Positions 33,771-46,217 of a stretch of 64,000 bases of DNA are shown here, one piece after another. The notes under the pieces are model-generated. The model saw nothing but the letters and a program-made list of their open reading frames with translations. It was not told the origin of the DNA and ran no database searches. The stretch's first letter is position 1. Each line of letters begins with the position of its first letter. The position numbers and the translations under genes are program-made. The stretch covers positions 434,001 through 498,000 of the forward strand of contig JABYQQ010000002.1 of the NCBI GenBank assembly GCA_022605405.1. Reading direction: 5' to 3'. The stretch comes from Earliella scabrosa. Its lineage: Eukaryota > Basidiomycota > Agaricomycetes > Polyporales > Polyporaceae.

Positions 33771-35582
33771 ATGCACGCCACGCTCTACGATTCCCTCGTA
33801 GCCTTCGCCTTCTTCGGGCTCTTTGGGCCTCACATCCCGCATGTACTCGCGCTTCTTCATCATACCCCGCTCGACCATCTCGTTGCCTCTGGCTCTGTAC
33901 TCATCTTGGATTGTATCGTCTGCGGTTACCTCTCCTTCTTCGCGTCCTTGTCTACTCCTGTATCTGTGTCTGTTACTATGTTGGTCAGTCAGCCGACGGG
34001 AGCCCTCATGCTCGTCGTTCTTGCAGTCGGGCTTTGGCTGGGTCTCAAACTCGCCGTTCATGTGGTCGTCAACTTTATCATCTCGCCTGGCAGGAGGTTG
34101 TGTACTTGTCTCCCGCTTCTCGTCTCTGCCGTCGGACGCGTATCCGCGCCGTCATCGCGAGCCCAGCTGCAGGATACTACCCTGTGTCACTCTCGGGTGT
34201 CTTCCAAGTCGGTCGACGGTGATCGCCACGTCCGCGTCCAACAACGCCTAGAAGCTCGTATTGCGCGGCTCGAAGCACGAAACACGAAGCTCGAAGAACG
34301 CAACATGAAGCTCAAGGAAGCCGCACACCTCGCCTCCATCCGCGATAACAAGAAGATCAGGGCGTACCAATGGGAAGTCCGACAGCATGAGCGCCATGTC
34401 ATCCGACAGTCACAGGAGATGACTCGGCTTGAGCAACAGAACGACAAGCTCCAGGTACGGTCTGCCGCACCATTTATGGACGATCGCAGGATTGAGTGCA
34501 GATACAGGAGGACCTTGAGGCAGAGCGAGAGTCGAAGCGGTTGGCGGAGGAGAAGCTCGCGAAGGCGGCGTCCGATCTGGCGGACGCACAGGCTGAGGTG
34601 TCAGAGCAGAAGAGCGAGAAGCTGGAGTTCGTTTTGAAGCTGTGGCCGCTCGAGAAGCAGGTAGCTGAGCTGGACGAACGGGTCGGCGAATTGGAGGAGA
34701 ACAAGGACCTCGTGGTATGTGCACCAACTCGATCGTAGCCTCGATCGGTACTCACGGCTCCTCAGGCTCTCAACGAGGCTGCTCGTTGTCTCATGGAGTC
34801 TGAGAAGGAATCGTTCCGGTTGGAGCGTAAGGCACTGGAGGACAAGCTTGAACAGGTGACTACGACGATCAACCGTGTCACCGAAGAGTCCGAAGACAAG
34901 ATTCGCTTCCTCGGGGCGAAGGTGGAGTCAAAGGATGAACTCCTTGGTTCGTTGTTCAAGGACACCAAGGAATTCTCGGTACGTCTCCACTCTACGATCT
35001 GGCTGAAGATCCATATGCTGACGCTCTCTGCCTCAGGATCGCATCGGGGTCGTCTCTGCTCAACGCGACCTCGCGCTGGAGACGTTGTCAGCGGCTTTGG
35101 AAGACCGTGATCGGGACGCGCACGTTCTGGATGCGGCTCGCAGGCGTATCGCCGAGCTAGAAGCAGTCAGACAGAATGCCTCGCGCGACACCGTCACGTC
35201 TTCCAAGTCCTGCCCTCAGGCTCCGGCGACAGCGACCACCCGTACACCGATTAGGACCTCCCAGTCCAGCCCGGCGTCCGGCTCATCGACTCGCCCGATC
35301 CTCAGGTTGGCCAGACGCGACTCTCCCGCTGGTCGCTCCAAACCTTCCTCCTCCAAGCTAGAGGCAGTCAGACAGGACGCTTCGCGCGACACCATCAGGT
35401 CTTCCAGGTCCTGCCCTCAAGTTCCAGCTCCAGCTCCCACTCGTCCACCGATCAGGGCCTCCATGTCCAGCCCAGCGTCCGGCTCGTCGACTCGCCCGGT
35501 TCTCAGGTTGTCCTCCCGAGACACCTCCGCTGGTCGCTCCAAACCTTCCTGCATTCCTCGTCGCACGATCGCGAAATGCTAG
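33771..35582 (+). CDS. membrane-anchored coiled-coil protein, family not recognised
   Basis: The start at 33771 follows a TATA box. The N-terminal third is hydrophobic, with about three membrane segments, for example LYDSLVAFAFFGLF and ALMLVVLAVGLWLGLKLAVH. A long charged heptad region follows, beginning RLEARIARLEARNTKLEERN and carried on through introns near 34456-34500, 34715-34765 and 34979-35037 (ESKRLAEEKLAKAASDLADA, LWPLEKQVAELDERVGELEE, LEDKLEQVTTTINRVTEES). The Ser/Thr/Pro-rich tail holds two copies of a 67-residue unit starting at 35157 and 35358, each opening LEAVRQ(N/D)ASRDT, with a middle SSPASGSSTRP and an end AGRSKPS. The stop is at 35580-35582. The layout recalls basidiomycete proteins anchored in a membrane with a cytosolic rod. 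No enzyme motif is seen and the function is unknown. Confidence 0.7.
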
Positions 35583-35903
35583 GCGTGATCCCGAGTCTCG
35601 ACGTTCTCCGCTCGCCGGCCTTCCGAGTCGACGCTCTCGTCTCTCTGGGCATTCGACGCTCGCTTCCCTCTCGCCAAGATCCTTCGACGCTCTACATAGG
35701 GCTTTCCACGTCTACGAAGGCCTGCGATACATGTCCTCGACGCCGCAGGCTCACCGACGTTCCTTCTGTTCAGCCATCGCCACTCAGCTGTCTTGCTGGA
35801 CGACTTCGCCTGCGCGATCGACACTCCGTCTGTCTCTGTTCTTCCCCCGGCTTCATGGTTTCTTCATGTACTACGTACGGGGAAGCTGAACAGGACCCGA
35901 TGG

Positions 35904-35923
35904 TGACCGCGTCAACGCGGTCA
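35904..35923 (+). repeat. 8-bp stem-loop
   Basis: TGACCGCG, loop TCAA, CGCGGTCA. A perfect 8-bp stem with a 4-nt loop, immediately before the larger hairpin. Confidence 0.8.
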
Positions 35924-35930
35924 GGCAGTT

Positions 35931-35988
35931 GGCAGGTATGTACTGTCAGACATCGATGGTACCCGATGTCTGGCAGTACATATCTGCC
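35931..35988 (+). repeat. 25-bp inverted repeat / hairpin
   Basis: Arms 35931-35955 and 35964-35988 flank an 8-nt loop. 23 of 25 positions are complementary as DNA. The other two are G opposite T, so a plus-strand RNA would pair along all 25 bp with two G-U wobbles, while a minus-strand RNA would have two A/C mismatches. Confidence 0.9.
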
Positions 35989-37093
35989 ACTCGCCTCCTG
36001 CCACTGCCGCTCCCCCTCTCACGTCTCTCTTTAGTATTAGTGTTACGGTACCTCTCATCGCCCATGTATCCGAGTCGTATGTACGAACTGCCTACTATCT
36101 CTCTGGCTCCGGAGTGTATCCTACAGCCAATGTAGCTATTACATTACTATAGTATCCAATGTGTGATTTGTCTTTACAATCCGCGCTATTGCCCCAGGGA
36201 TGAGTGAGCTCAAGCTTCAGCCTGCCCGTTCGGGCGTGTCGGCAAAACCCGGGTCGCGGAGATCGAGATAGCAAGTCTATTCGCCGGGGCGACGCTTGCC
36301 TTTCCTTCTGTTTCCACCACCACGCTACATGACCATGTCCAGATCCCTTCTAGTGATCATATATAGCAGCCACCGTCGATAGGAGCCTGCACGAGCTAGT
36401 CGTCGCGGTTCATTCGTTCTTGACCTGACCTAAGACCCACCTGCCAGGCCTTCCAACTTGAAGTTCCGAGCCGGCCGAGAAGTTGGCCAAGCCTTGTAAG
36501 TACGAAGACAACTGCATCCGTGAGTGTAAGGATGTCGTCACAACTCATCGTATAGCGCGCAGAAATGTTGACTGACGTTGACGATGACACGTGGAGCGGC
36601 TCATAACAAAGGCGAGCCCGACTCTGTGTCATGATACAAGACTCGGTGAGGATGCGTTCCCGCACACTGGCAGCGAAGTACGCAGAGTACACAATAGGCA
36701 ACGTCTTGTGGCGTTTTTGTGCACTAGGCGAGCTTGGTACTCCGACTGTGCGTTCTCACAGGGCATTCCATACGGGTCCTTGCAACCTGCGCAAAGTCCC
36801 AATGCAGCCCGAGCTCGACTAGCGCGATGAAATCACCCGCTAGCCACGTACGGTGACTGTCTGACGTCTCGCTGCTCTGTGCGCACGAGTGGCCTTACCA
36901 GTTATGCTTATTGTTCTTCATGGGCTTTGTACATAACGGCTTTGTACACGGGTGCGTGGAGCAAACCGTGGCAAAGTCCCCCACACACACATCACCTCAT
37001 CACGTCCCCAACGACGCCCCGCACAAACCAGTCTTCGGACGCGCCCCATCAACGAGATTGTCCTCTCCCTTCACCGTGCGCACCTCTTGTACG

Positions 37094-37100
37094 TATAAAA
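37094..37100 (+). promoter_or_regulatory. TATA box of orphan gene 1
   Basis: TATAAAA, 116-122 bp before the start at 37216. The region after it matches the upstream region of the paralog at 59.4-60.2 kb: the 19-mer TCGTCGGCAACCATCCGCG is at 37139-37157 and, reversed, at 60285-60303. Confidence 0.75.
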
Positions 37101-37215
37101 GAGGCGCGCCTCTGCACCCGTGAACCCGTTCCTGTTCCTCGTCGGCAACCATCCGCGTCTTCCGTCCTTTCGCCACATCCCCGTCCAACTCTCCGGCGCT
37201 CCGATCACGACCGCT

Positions 37216-38086
37216 ATGCCGTTCTTCGACACAAAGCCTTTCGTCAGGGCGCTTGCGATCGTGCCCAAGAGAAGAGCCCACAAGGTCGCAGGCGCGATCG
37301 CGAAGGGAATCGAGCCATCGGGACGGAGGCTGAGTTGGGCGAAGCTCAGCCTGCGCGGAAAGTCGAATGCCCTCAAACAACGCAAGAGTAACCGCGGAGA
37401 GGGACAAGGTGATGATTCGCGAGCCCGGCTGCACTCAGAAGTGGGCGTGGTGCGAAGGGTGTCCTCGGAGGTATGTGTAACCAGGTCTTTGTTGTCTCCC
37501 GGCGCTTGACTGAGACGTGTTGGGGTCCAGCCCTGTCTCGCAGCGATGCCGCTCGAGGTGGTGGAGGCAAGGAAGGAAGAGCCCGCGGATTCGAGAGAGG
37601 CGACGACGCATCTGGAGATGCACCATGCGGAGGGGCTCAGGCGGTGGTCAGTGGCCGAATACGACACCCCCAGCACTGACCATGCCGACTACCCGTGGCA
37701 TGGGCCGTCATCCGAGTACTCCGAGGAGTCCGACTCTGACGAGACGGCGGTGCCCACGGATGGGTGCGTGACGCCGGCAGGCACGCTCTCCCGGTCGAAC
37801 TCATACAAGACGGGGAAGGTCGCAGATGTGGACGATAGGTGTGTCTTGTCTGGTTTGGTGCGGTCAGCTGAGGTCACGACCAGCTGACAAAAGCCTGTGC
37901 AGTTCACCTTTCAATGTCAACTCTGCGTCGCCCGAACGAACCGCCGTAGACCCGTACGGAGTCAGACTCGTCCCCAAGACGAGAAGGGTAACGGGCTTCG
38001 AGTCGAGGCGGTACGATGAGGTGCTGGCGCTCCCGTCGTTCCGCCCGGTCCATCCCGCCATGATGTTCGACGACGAGGGCTTCTAG
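37216..38086 (+). CDS. orphan basic protein, paralog 1
   Basis: Exons 37216-37470, 37531-37838 and 37903-38086 give 248 residues. I do not recognise the family. The N-terminus MPFFDTKPFVRALAIVPKRR is basic and amphipathic, followed by HKVAGAIAKGI. A phospho-site-like motif RRVSSEPCL is interrupted by the first intron exactly between Glu and Pro. The middle is acidic (SSEYSEESDSDE), then TDGCVTPAGTLSRSNSYK. The C-terminal exon has VDPYGVRLVPK and LALPSFRPVHPAMMFDDE. All these blocks recur in the protein at 59399-60234, together with the 5' UTR, so the family is real and under constraint. No membrane segment, no enzyme motif. The RxSSEP string fits the general R-x-x-S-x-P shape of 14-3-3 or basophilic-kinase sites; that is inference. 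Confidence 0.8.
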
Positions 38087-38505
38087 GCCTTGCAGTCCTG
38101 AAGATGCCCGCGACATGAGTTGCTGGGTTGAGGAGCCTGTGTGCTCACCATCGAGGTTATGTATTGTTATTTATCGCTTTCAGCGTTGCTTCGTATCGTC
38201 TTCTGTGTCGACGTCGTTGTGATTTGCCTGTGTCCATGAGCTGGCCTTTTGTATCAGTACTATATCCGTTCCTTGGTCCCGGAAGTTGTAGCTCTCGCGC
38301 CACTAGCAGTGTAGCAGTGTATCTCGTTGTTTCGGTGTATGATTGCCCCTATAATTCAATGGATCCCCTTCTCAACGCCGTATGTGCTCACCATACCAAG
38401 TCGCTGCCTTCGCGTCCGTGATGGAAGACTGTTGGGATACTAAGAGCAGAGTGATGCCATTCATTCCTTCGCCCTTGACAATCATCCTCAAAAGACATGA
38501 CAGGA
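38087..38505. other. convergent intergenic region, orphan 1 / MET17
   Basis: 419 bp of AT-richer sequence between two convergent genes, fitting two 3' UTRs. No gene seen. Confidence 0.5.
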
Positions 38506-40489
<1,984 letters not shown>

Positions 40490-43400
40490 CTGGAGAGGTT
40501 GGATTGCACATCGACTGCAGGGCACACCGCCCATCTTATACCCGAGTAGCACCGACTTGGGACCACGTACCCTGAGCGCACAGGAGCGAATCGGGAGGCA
40601 TAGTTGCTTGATCGTCCAACCACGGACGTAACGTCTGCACCGGGAAGAAGCACGAACCGAGTTACTTCAGACCATGGCTTCCCTGAATAGTTCCTGATAC
40701 TCCCGATGTTGGCCGAGCGGTTGCTTCGCCAACCCCATGGGCGCGAACATGGCCACGAGTGCTTTGCAAGAGGCAGCGGGTCGTTCAAATCGAACCTCTA
40801 AGCCTGCTCAGATCTCGCATAACAGGATGTACCGAATAATGCGTCGAGGTCGTGCCTCCGTTGCAACATCGACGACGACCTTCGTTGCATGCTTTCCTCA
40901 ACCGTGGACCTCATGGTCTCCCTGAAGAGAAGGCTCAGATGTTGTACGAATTGTACGCAAGTGACCGTTATTACTCACTTTCAAGGTTGGGAGCTCGCGC
41001 TAAGGGGTGAGAACTCTAGCCTAGCGCTGTCGGGAGAACACGGATAGACCATGCGCGCTCAAGCGTGAAGCTACAAGGCGTGGGTGGCATACCTGGGTTC
41101 GCATCGTCTAACCTTCATCGCACTGCGCAGTAGTCGTTCCTTCCTGTAGTGGCACTGATGGCAGAGTGTATATGGTGACACGTCACGTTGCTCTTGCAGA
41201 ATTTACCGCGATTTGTATCATACCTATACCGCCAATGCGCGTATATCGCTCCTAAATTACGAGCTCGTTGGCATTGGGGCGTTCCGGAGTGGAACGGACA
41301 GCAATTGAATGCGGCTTGAAAATGGCTCCGAAAAACTCACATATGACCGAAGATGCTCGCAATCCGGTCGTAAGAGTGACCACCGATTGCTTAGCCAACA
41401 AACAGACGGTCGCTACGATAATGGCCGACGAGTGTATAGTCATGGAGAGTTGCGGAGCGGAGAGGGTCGTTGTTGGTCGCTGTGCAAGACCGCCCGCCCG
41501 AACCACAACACTTCGTCTCCCAAGATGGCAACTCGCATCGGCTTTTGCCGCGCGCTCGTCTGCCGCGCCGCCTATGCTCGAGAACGGCGCGAGTAAAATT
41601 TTCATGTCTTTCATCTCTACCACCATCTTCTACCCCAAACCTCTGCCCAGAAATATGCGGCCAGCACTCCAGACTGAACGTTACAGGGAGGTTGGTTTAT
41701 GCTGGCCCGGGATGAGTAGCCATTGGTCGGCTTCGCGAGGGCGTTGTGGCGCTGCGGTACGCCGCAGCATTTGTTCAGCCGTCATCACTCCTCATTAGCT
41801 GCAACATATATTCACCCTGTTATGTTGAGCCATTTGCTCCGAGGCATCAAGTCTGTGCATGTGTTGACTCCTAATGAACCATACCTTCCTCCATAGGCTC
41901 GTCGGCCCGGCGTAGTAGTCACTACGTCGTAGCCAGCCAATCGCTTTCATTCCTTGGTGTGTTACAGATGACTCAATCGTGACGCTACAGTTCTCGTAAA
42001 TAACGGGGCGTGTCGGTATGTGGACACAATCAACTGCTTCTGTCTGCTCTATTATCGCTTCTGTCCATCCACCAAGTCTGACACTTGCTCACGCAGCAGT
42101 CATGCTTGGTCATATGCCAACATAGCCGTATTCGAAGTACCACTGCTTCAGTTCCTGAAGCAGCTTCGTCTTGAGGGACGCATACCACTCGTGAGTGCCG
42201 AACTACTCACGTCCGTTGGTGTGTACCTTTGTGGTCCAGGACACGAGTCAACGAGTCGATGTTTGAACCTAAACAGCTCACCTCGCATTCTACATGCCCA
42301 AAGCAAACTTCTGACCCTTGCGCGCCCTTTGCCGTCCCACAGAGTCATTCAGTCGAACGTTCATCATCACAAGCGACCAACCGGGCAGTAGTTCAGAATG
42401 CCGCATCTTCCCCTCAGGCGGCGGCTCCCCGAGCTTCCACGCATCCACCTATAGCCGGCCTCACCATCTGCAACCTTCTTTGACATACGCCTCCGTATAG
42501 GCACCCATCTCCTCGTGGTCCAACTGCGTCCGGTCGTATCGCGCTATCGGACACGTCCACTTCCTAGTACGCGCCACTCGCGTCCCCAAATTTCCTCATT
42601 CGTCCACCCATCTCTTCCACATTCTATACTTATCCAGCTGCCTGCGCGCGACCAGTGTCCACAGCCGCTTCTCCAGCCACTCGTGGTGATGCCTTCCCAT
42701 GCCCGCCTTCTTCCCAACACCGCAGGCGCCGCAGCCCCCCAAACCCTAAGGCCAATACTCCGACTTATCCACGCCCCACATCGCGCGCGGGGCTGAACCT
42801 TTCCTGACTCCGTTCCCGTTCGGCCCCTTACACAGCGTCGCGCACGCTTCTCAATCTCCGCTGCCGTGGTCGCTGCCTATTCCCCTGACTAGGTACGTAC
42901 GACCAGGGCTGCTTGCGGCGAACGCGGGCCCGATTGACTCTGGCACGCCAAGACCCGCACCGCGCCCGCATCCGCCCGCATCCGATCATCTTCAGCCTTT
43001 CCCGCACCAGCACGCAAGCTCGATTTCCAGACGAGGCGGCCCCATTCCAGCAAGACGACCCTTGGACAGACGACGTCAAGACTCAAGACAGCTACCGCGC
43101 GGCCGTCTCGTGACATCGGAACGGCGTCGCGTCTTCCGCAGGTCCGGCCTAGCGAGCCCCACGTTGCAGAGCACGCGCGGCGCTCTCACAGCGTTCGCGT
43201 GTGGCCTCGCTGCGGCGTGTGCGCCGTGCTCGCCCAAAGGGGCGCATGAGCTCAATTGTCAGGCCACAAGCACGCGGATGAGCTCCCCGGCCTCCAGGGC
43301 AATCGCGGTGCATCCCCATGCATCCCATGCATCTCCGTCGTGCCCGGGCGAAGGTCCATATGGCTATATTTGCGCATACTCGCGATCGCGTTCCTTGCGC

Positions 43401-44692
43401 GCCGCGCGCGAGGTTACGTCTCTGGGTATGGTCCGGGGATTGCGATCCACGGCAGTGTTCTATCGATCGCGCGTATGACGCACTTGCAGACCAAGGCCAA
43501 GAACAAAGGCAGGGCTCGCGCGACGCGCGGTACTAGTGGTGGCGCGCCATCTGGACGACGTTGGACATGCGACATTGCAGGTTGAAGCTTCAAGCGTGAT
43601 GTTGGAGACTTGATGCCTGATTTTGACTGACAAGCATTCTTCCACTTCATTGGTATCAAACGCGGGGAGCGGGAACGCCGATGCTAATGTCGAATTGTCA
43701 AACTCGCGAACTTCGAAGCACTGCACTGACCATGACTTGGGCTCGGCAATCGCCCCATACCCCAGGCTCTCTCAGCCCTGTGCTCCTGCGCTGTGATCCC
43801 AATCCTAATCCAATCAACCCATCTGCATCTACCATCTCTCGTCCAATCTACCATCTCTCATCCATCTGAGTCCTTCCCCTCGGACCACCGCACGGCCGAG
43901 ATCGATAGCGGCAGACCCGTCGACAGGTATACGGCACACCTCTCGCACACCATCGTGCTCACACTCCTTCGCGCTGCCCTCACCTCACGGGGCCTGCATG
44001 CGCGCCTCTAACGGTCGGTGCATCTTCGGGCTCGCGCGGGACTCGATCCCGAGTCTCCGATTCCGGGCATTCGGTGGCTCGCAGGTGAGGATGCTGGATC
44101 TCACGGCACCGGGCAGACGTGCCACCACGCGCGCGATGGGCGATCGCTTGTGGATACGGATAAGGCGCGCGTGCGCGGACGTCAAGATGCGGGCAGCGGA
44201 GGCACAGCGAGTCTGACAGGACTTGGTGACAGGGGGCGTTAGAAGAGAAGGCCAAGGACCGGAAGGGCTGGTGCTGCCGTACAGGTCGTACGTACCGAAC
44301 CCACGACGAGGCAGGCCCTGTGTCTGTGCAGAACCGGGAGCGCGCCCGGCTCATACATGCGGCCGCCGTGCGTCGGGCGTACGTACGTCAAGGCAATCGT
44401 ACGTGGGACTGTTCAGTTAGGTGAGTCGAGGGTGGCGTCGGGGCTGGAAGCTTGAAGACGTGTGCGCTGCGCACTGGCGGATGCGCAGCGGACTCGAGAG
44501 GACTCAGGAGGGCGTCGGGCTGCCCGATCCACGCCCCTGTCGATGCGTGCCGACGGATCATGCACATGGGGGTGAAGTTACGCCGCCGATCGTGCGCCAT
44601 GCATATGGATCGCGGCTCTTCGGAATATCCAGACTTTCCAGGTGAGTCGTTTGTCCATCAGTTTCGCGACCGTTTCCGTTTCCAGATGCGCA

Positions 44693-44724
44693 TTGAATGT
44701 TGAATGTTGAGTGTTGAGTGTTGA
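44693..44724 (+). repeat. heptamer array TTGARTG
   Basis: TTGAATG twice, TTGAGTG twice, then TTGATAG. Same 7-bp period and core as the array at 57722-57756. Confidence 0.85.
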
Positions 44725-45284
44725 TAGGCGGTACTTAGTTGGTGGCGATCGTCCCATTGGTGTCGCGAGCCAATGTCCCAAACAAACACAGTTCTACCTG
44801 TGCTGTCGGTCCGAACTTCGAAGAGGTGGTAGGTAGGTAGGGTTATCCTACTCGCGGACAACTGATGCACCTGCCACTGCCATAGGTCAGGTCAAGCCGG
44901 GCACGTCGTCGTCGATTCCGCAGCCTACACCTTAAGCTTCGGGCGACTGCGACCCGTGCGGGCTTGCGGAGACGGGCCCTGTGCAAGTGGTGTTAGCCTA
45001 CCTTCTCGCATCTGGCATCTGGCCATGGGCGCTGAGCGCCTGGATGAAGTTCGAAGCTTGAGCTTGGAGGCTTGGATCGTCCGTCCGCGGCCGCTTGCGC
45101 AGTTCCAGCATGCACAGGCCCAGGGTCCATCCGGAGGAAGTGGAGCCGGGCACTCCATCGGCGACACACCCCCCGCGCAGCCGCCCCAAACTTTCCAACG
45201 TTATTGACATTGATCGCAGGCGATTTTGACTTCTTCCGTGTTCGCATTCCAGGTGAGTACTCGTATTACAGAGACAGGGTGGAC

Positions 45285-45314
45285 GGGGACGGGGATGGGG
45301 ATGGGGATGGGGGG
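45285..45314 (+). other. G-quadruplex motif
   Basis: Five runs of four or more G separated by two-base spacers AC or AT. The pattern has a minimal-loop structure that fits a very stable parallel quadruplex. It lies in a gene-poor region, about 0.9 kb beyond the 3' end of the SFP1-like gene. Confidence 0.8.
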
Positions 45315-45990
45315 AGGTGTATGTACGCGTACGCGACGTATCGTACCCTACTTTTGGTGCTCTATGTATACCGACATACTTTTGGTGGTCAATACCGACC
45401 ACATGTGTGTGTATATATACCGGTTCCGTATCGTGGCCAGTTCGTAAAACGTCAACGCGCCTCGAGACTCGGGACTCGGGGCTCGGGCGCGCGGAAGATA
45501 TCGATCATAACGAATAAAGAATAAACGGAGCAAACGGTGCTTAACGGTGTAACGGTGCAAGAACTTGAAGGGACAGGGAAGGGGTCTCGAGGCACAACTA
45601 CAACAACAGCAACGAGCACGGGGTCGAGTCGTATGATACCGTTAACAGTTAACAGGAGAGAGCAAGACAGCCAGCCTAGCACCGCCGGGGGACCGGGATT
45701 TCGAAGACCAGCGAACGTAGCAAGAGCAAAAAGGTCGGGGTGGGGGGATTGGATTGGTTATTAGCGAGGGAAGGGACGAGGGGATCCGGGATGCACGCGC
45801 GCGCATCGTCAATCTCGACAAGGATATGTAAGCGTCGAGAAGCGGGGAGAGAGTGATGATAACGGGGACGGAGAGCAAAGAAAGAAAGAGAAAGGGAACC
45901 GATCGCATTATACAGTGGAGGAGAGAGAGAGGAGAGGAGAGAGGGACAACACTATGTAGAGATGGTGACAAGAAGACTATGTACTACTAT

Positions 45991-46010
45991 GGACAGGACA
46001 GGACAGGACA
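45991..46010 (+). repeat. GGACA microsatellite
   Basis: Four perfect GGACA units, in a purine-rich stretch with GAGAGA runs on both sides, about 0.2 kb past the stop of the SFP1-like gene, probably within its 3' UTR. Confidence 0.8.
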
Positions 46011-46217
46011 GACGTGAGACGAGAGAGAGAGAACAGAACGATTATGTACGCCGCTTAACGCGCGATGCACCTGTACAGTACATACTTTTTTTCGGGCGAG
46101 CAGGCACGAACGATGAGCGGTGGGGATCTATGTGCATGACGAGTGAAACCGAGACTGGACGAGACTGGACAGGCGGGAACGGGAGACCCAACGATGAACC
46201 GGGCACCGGGGGGTGGG

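Larger units (their letters stand above)
35583..37215. other. 1.6-kb intergenic region
   Basis: Holds the 3' side of the coiled-coil gene, the strong hairpins at 35904-35988 and the promoter of the next gene. A minus-strand frame at 36396-36701 has a hydrophobic stretch but no recognisable family and no clear splice partners, so I do not call it a gene. A GCCCG-TT-CGGGC hairpin lies at about 36225-36236. Confidence 0.5.
40490..46217. other. 5.7-kb gene-poor region
   Basis: No frame here gives a recognisable protein or a convincing chain of exons. It includes the MET17 promoter, open frames on both strands around 41,250-41,800 that match nothing, very GC-rich stretches at 42.8-44.4 kb, a heptamer array at 44693-44724, a G-quadruplex motif at 45285-45314 and purine-rich simple sequence at 45.8-46.0 kb. 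It may be decayed mobile DNA. Non-coding transcripts cannot be excluded. Confidence 0.5.

Noticed and set aside
36396..36701. Minus-strand frame with a hydrophobic stretch
   Set aside because: No family likeness, no promoter or exon partners; it fits chance.
40490..41250. Cbf1-type CACGTG site for MET17 control
   Set aside because: No CACGTG was found upstream of the sulfhydrylase gene; only partial words such as CACGTC and CACGTA.
41252..41798. Overlapping frames of 124 and 176 codons on both strands
   Set aside because: Two long frames in the same DNA on opposite strands, neither with motifs or plausible splicing; not enough to call a gene.
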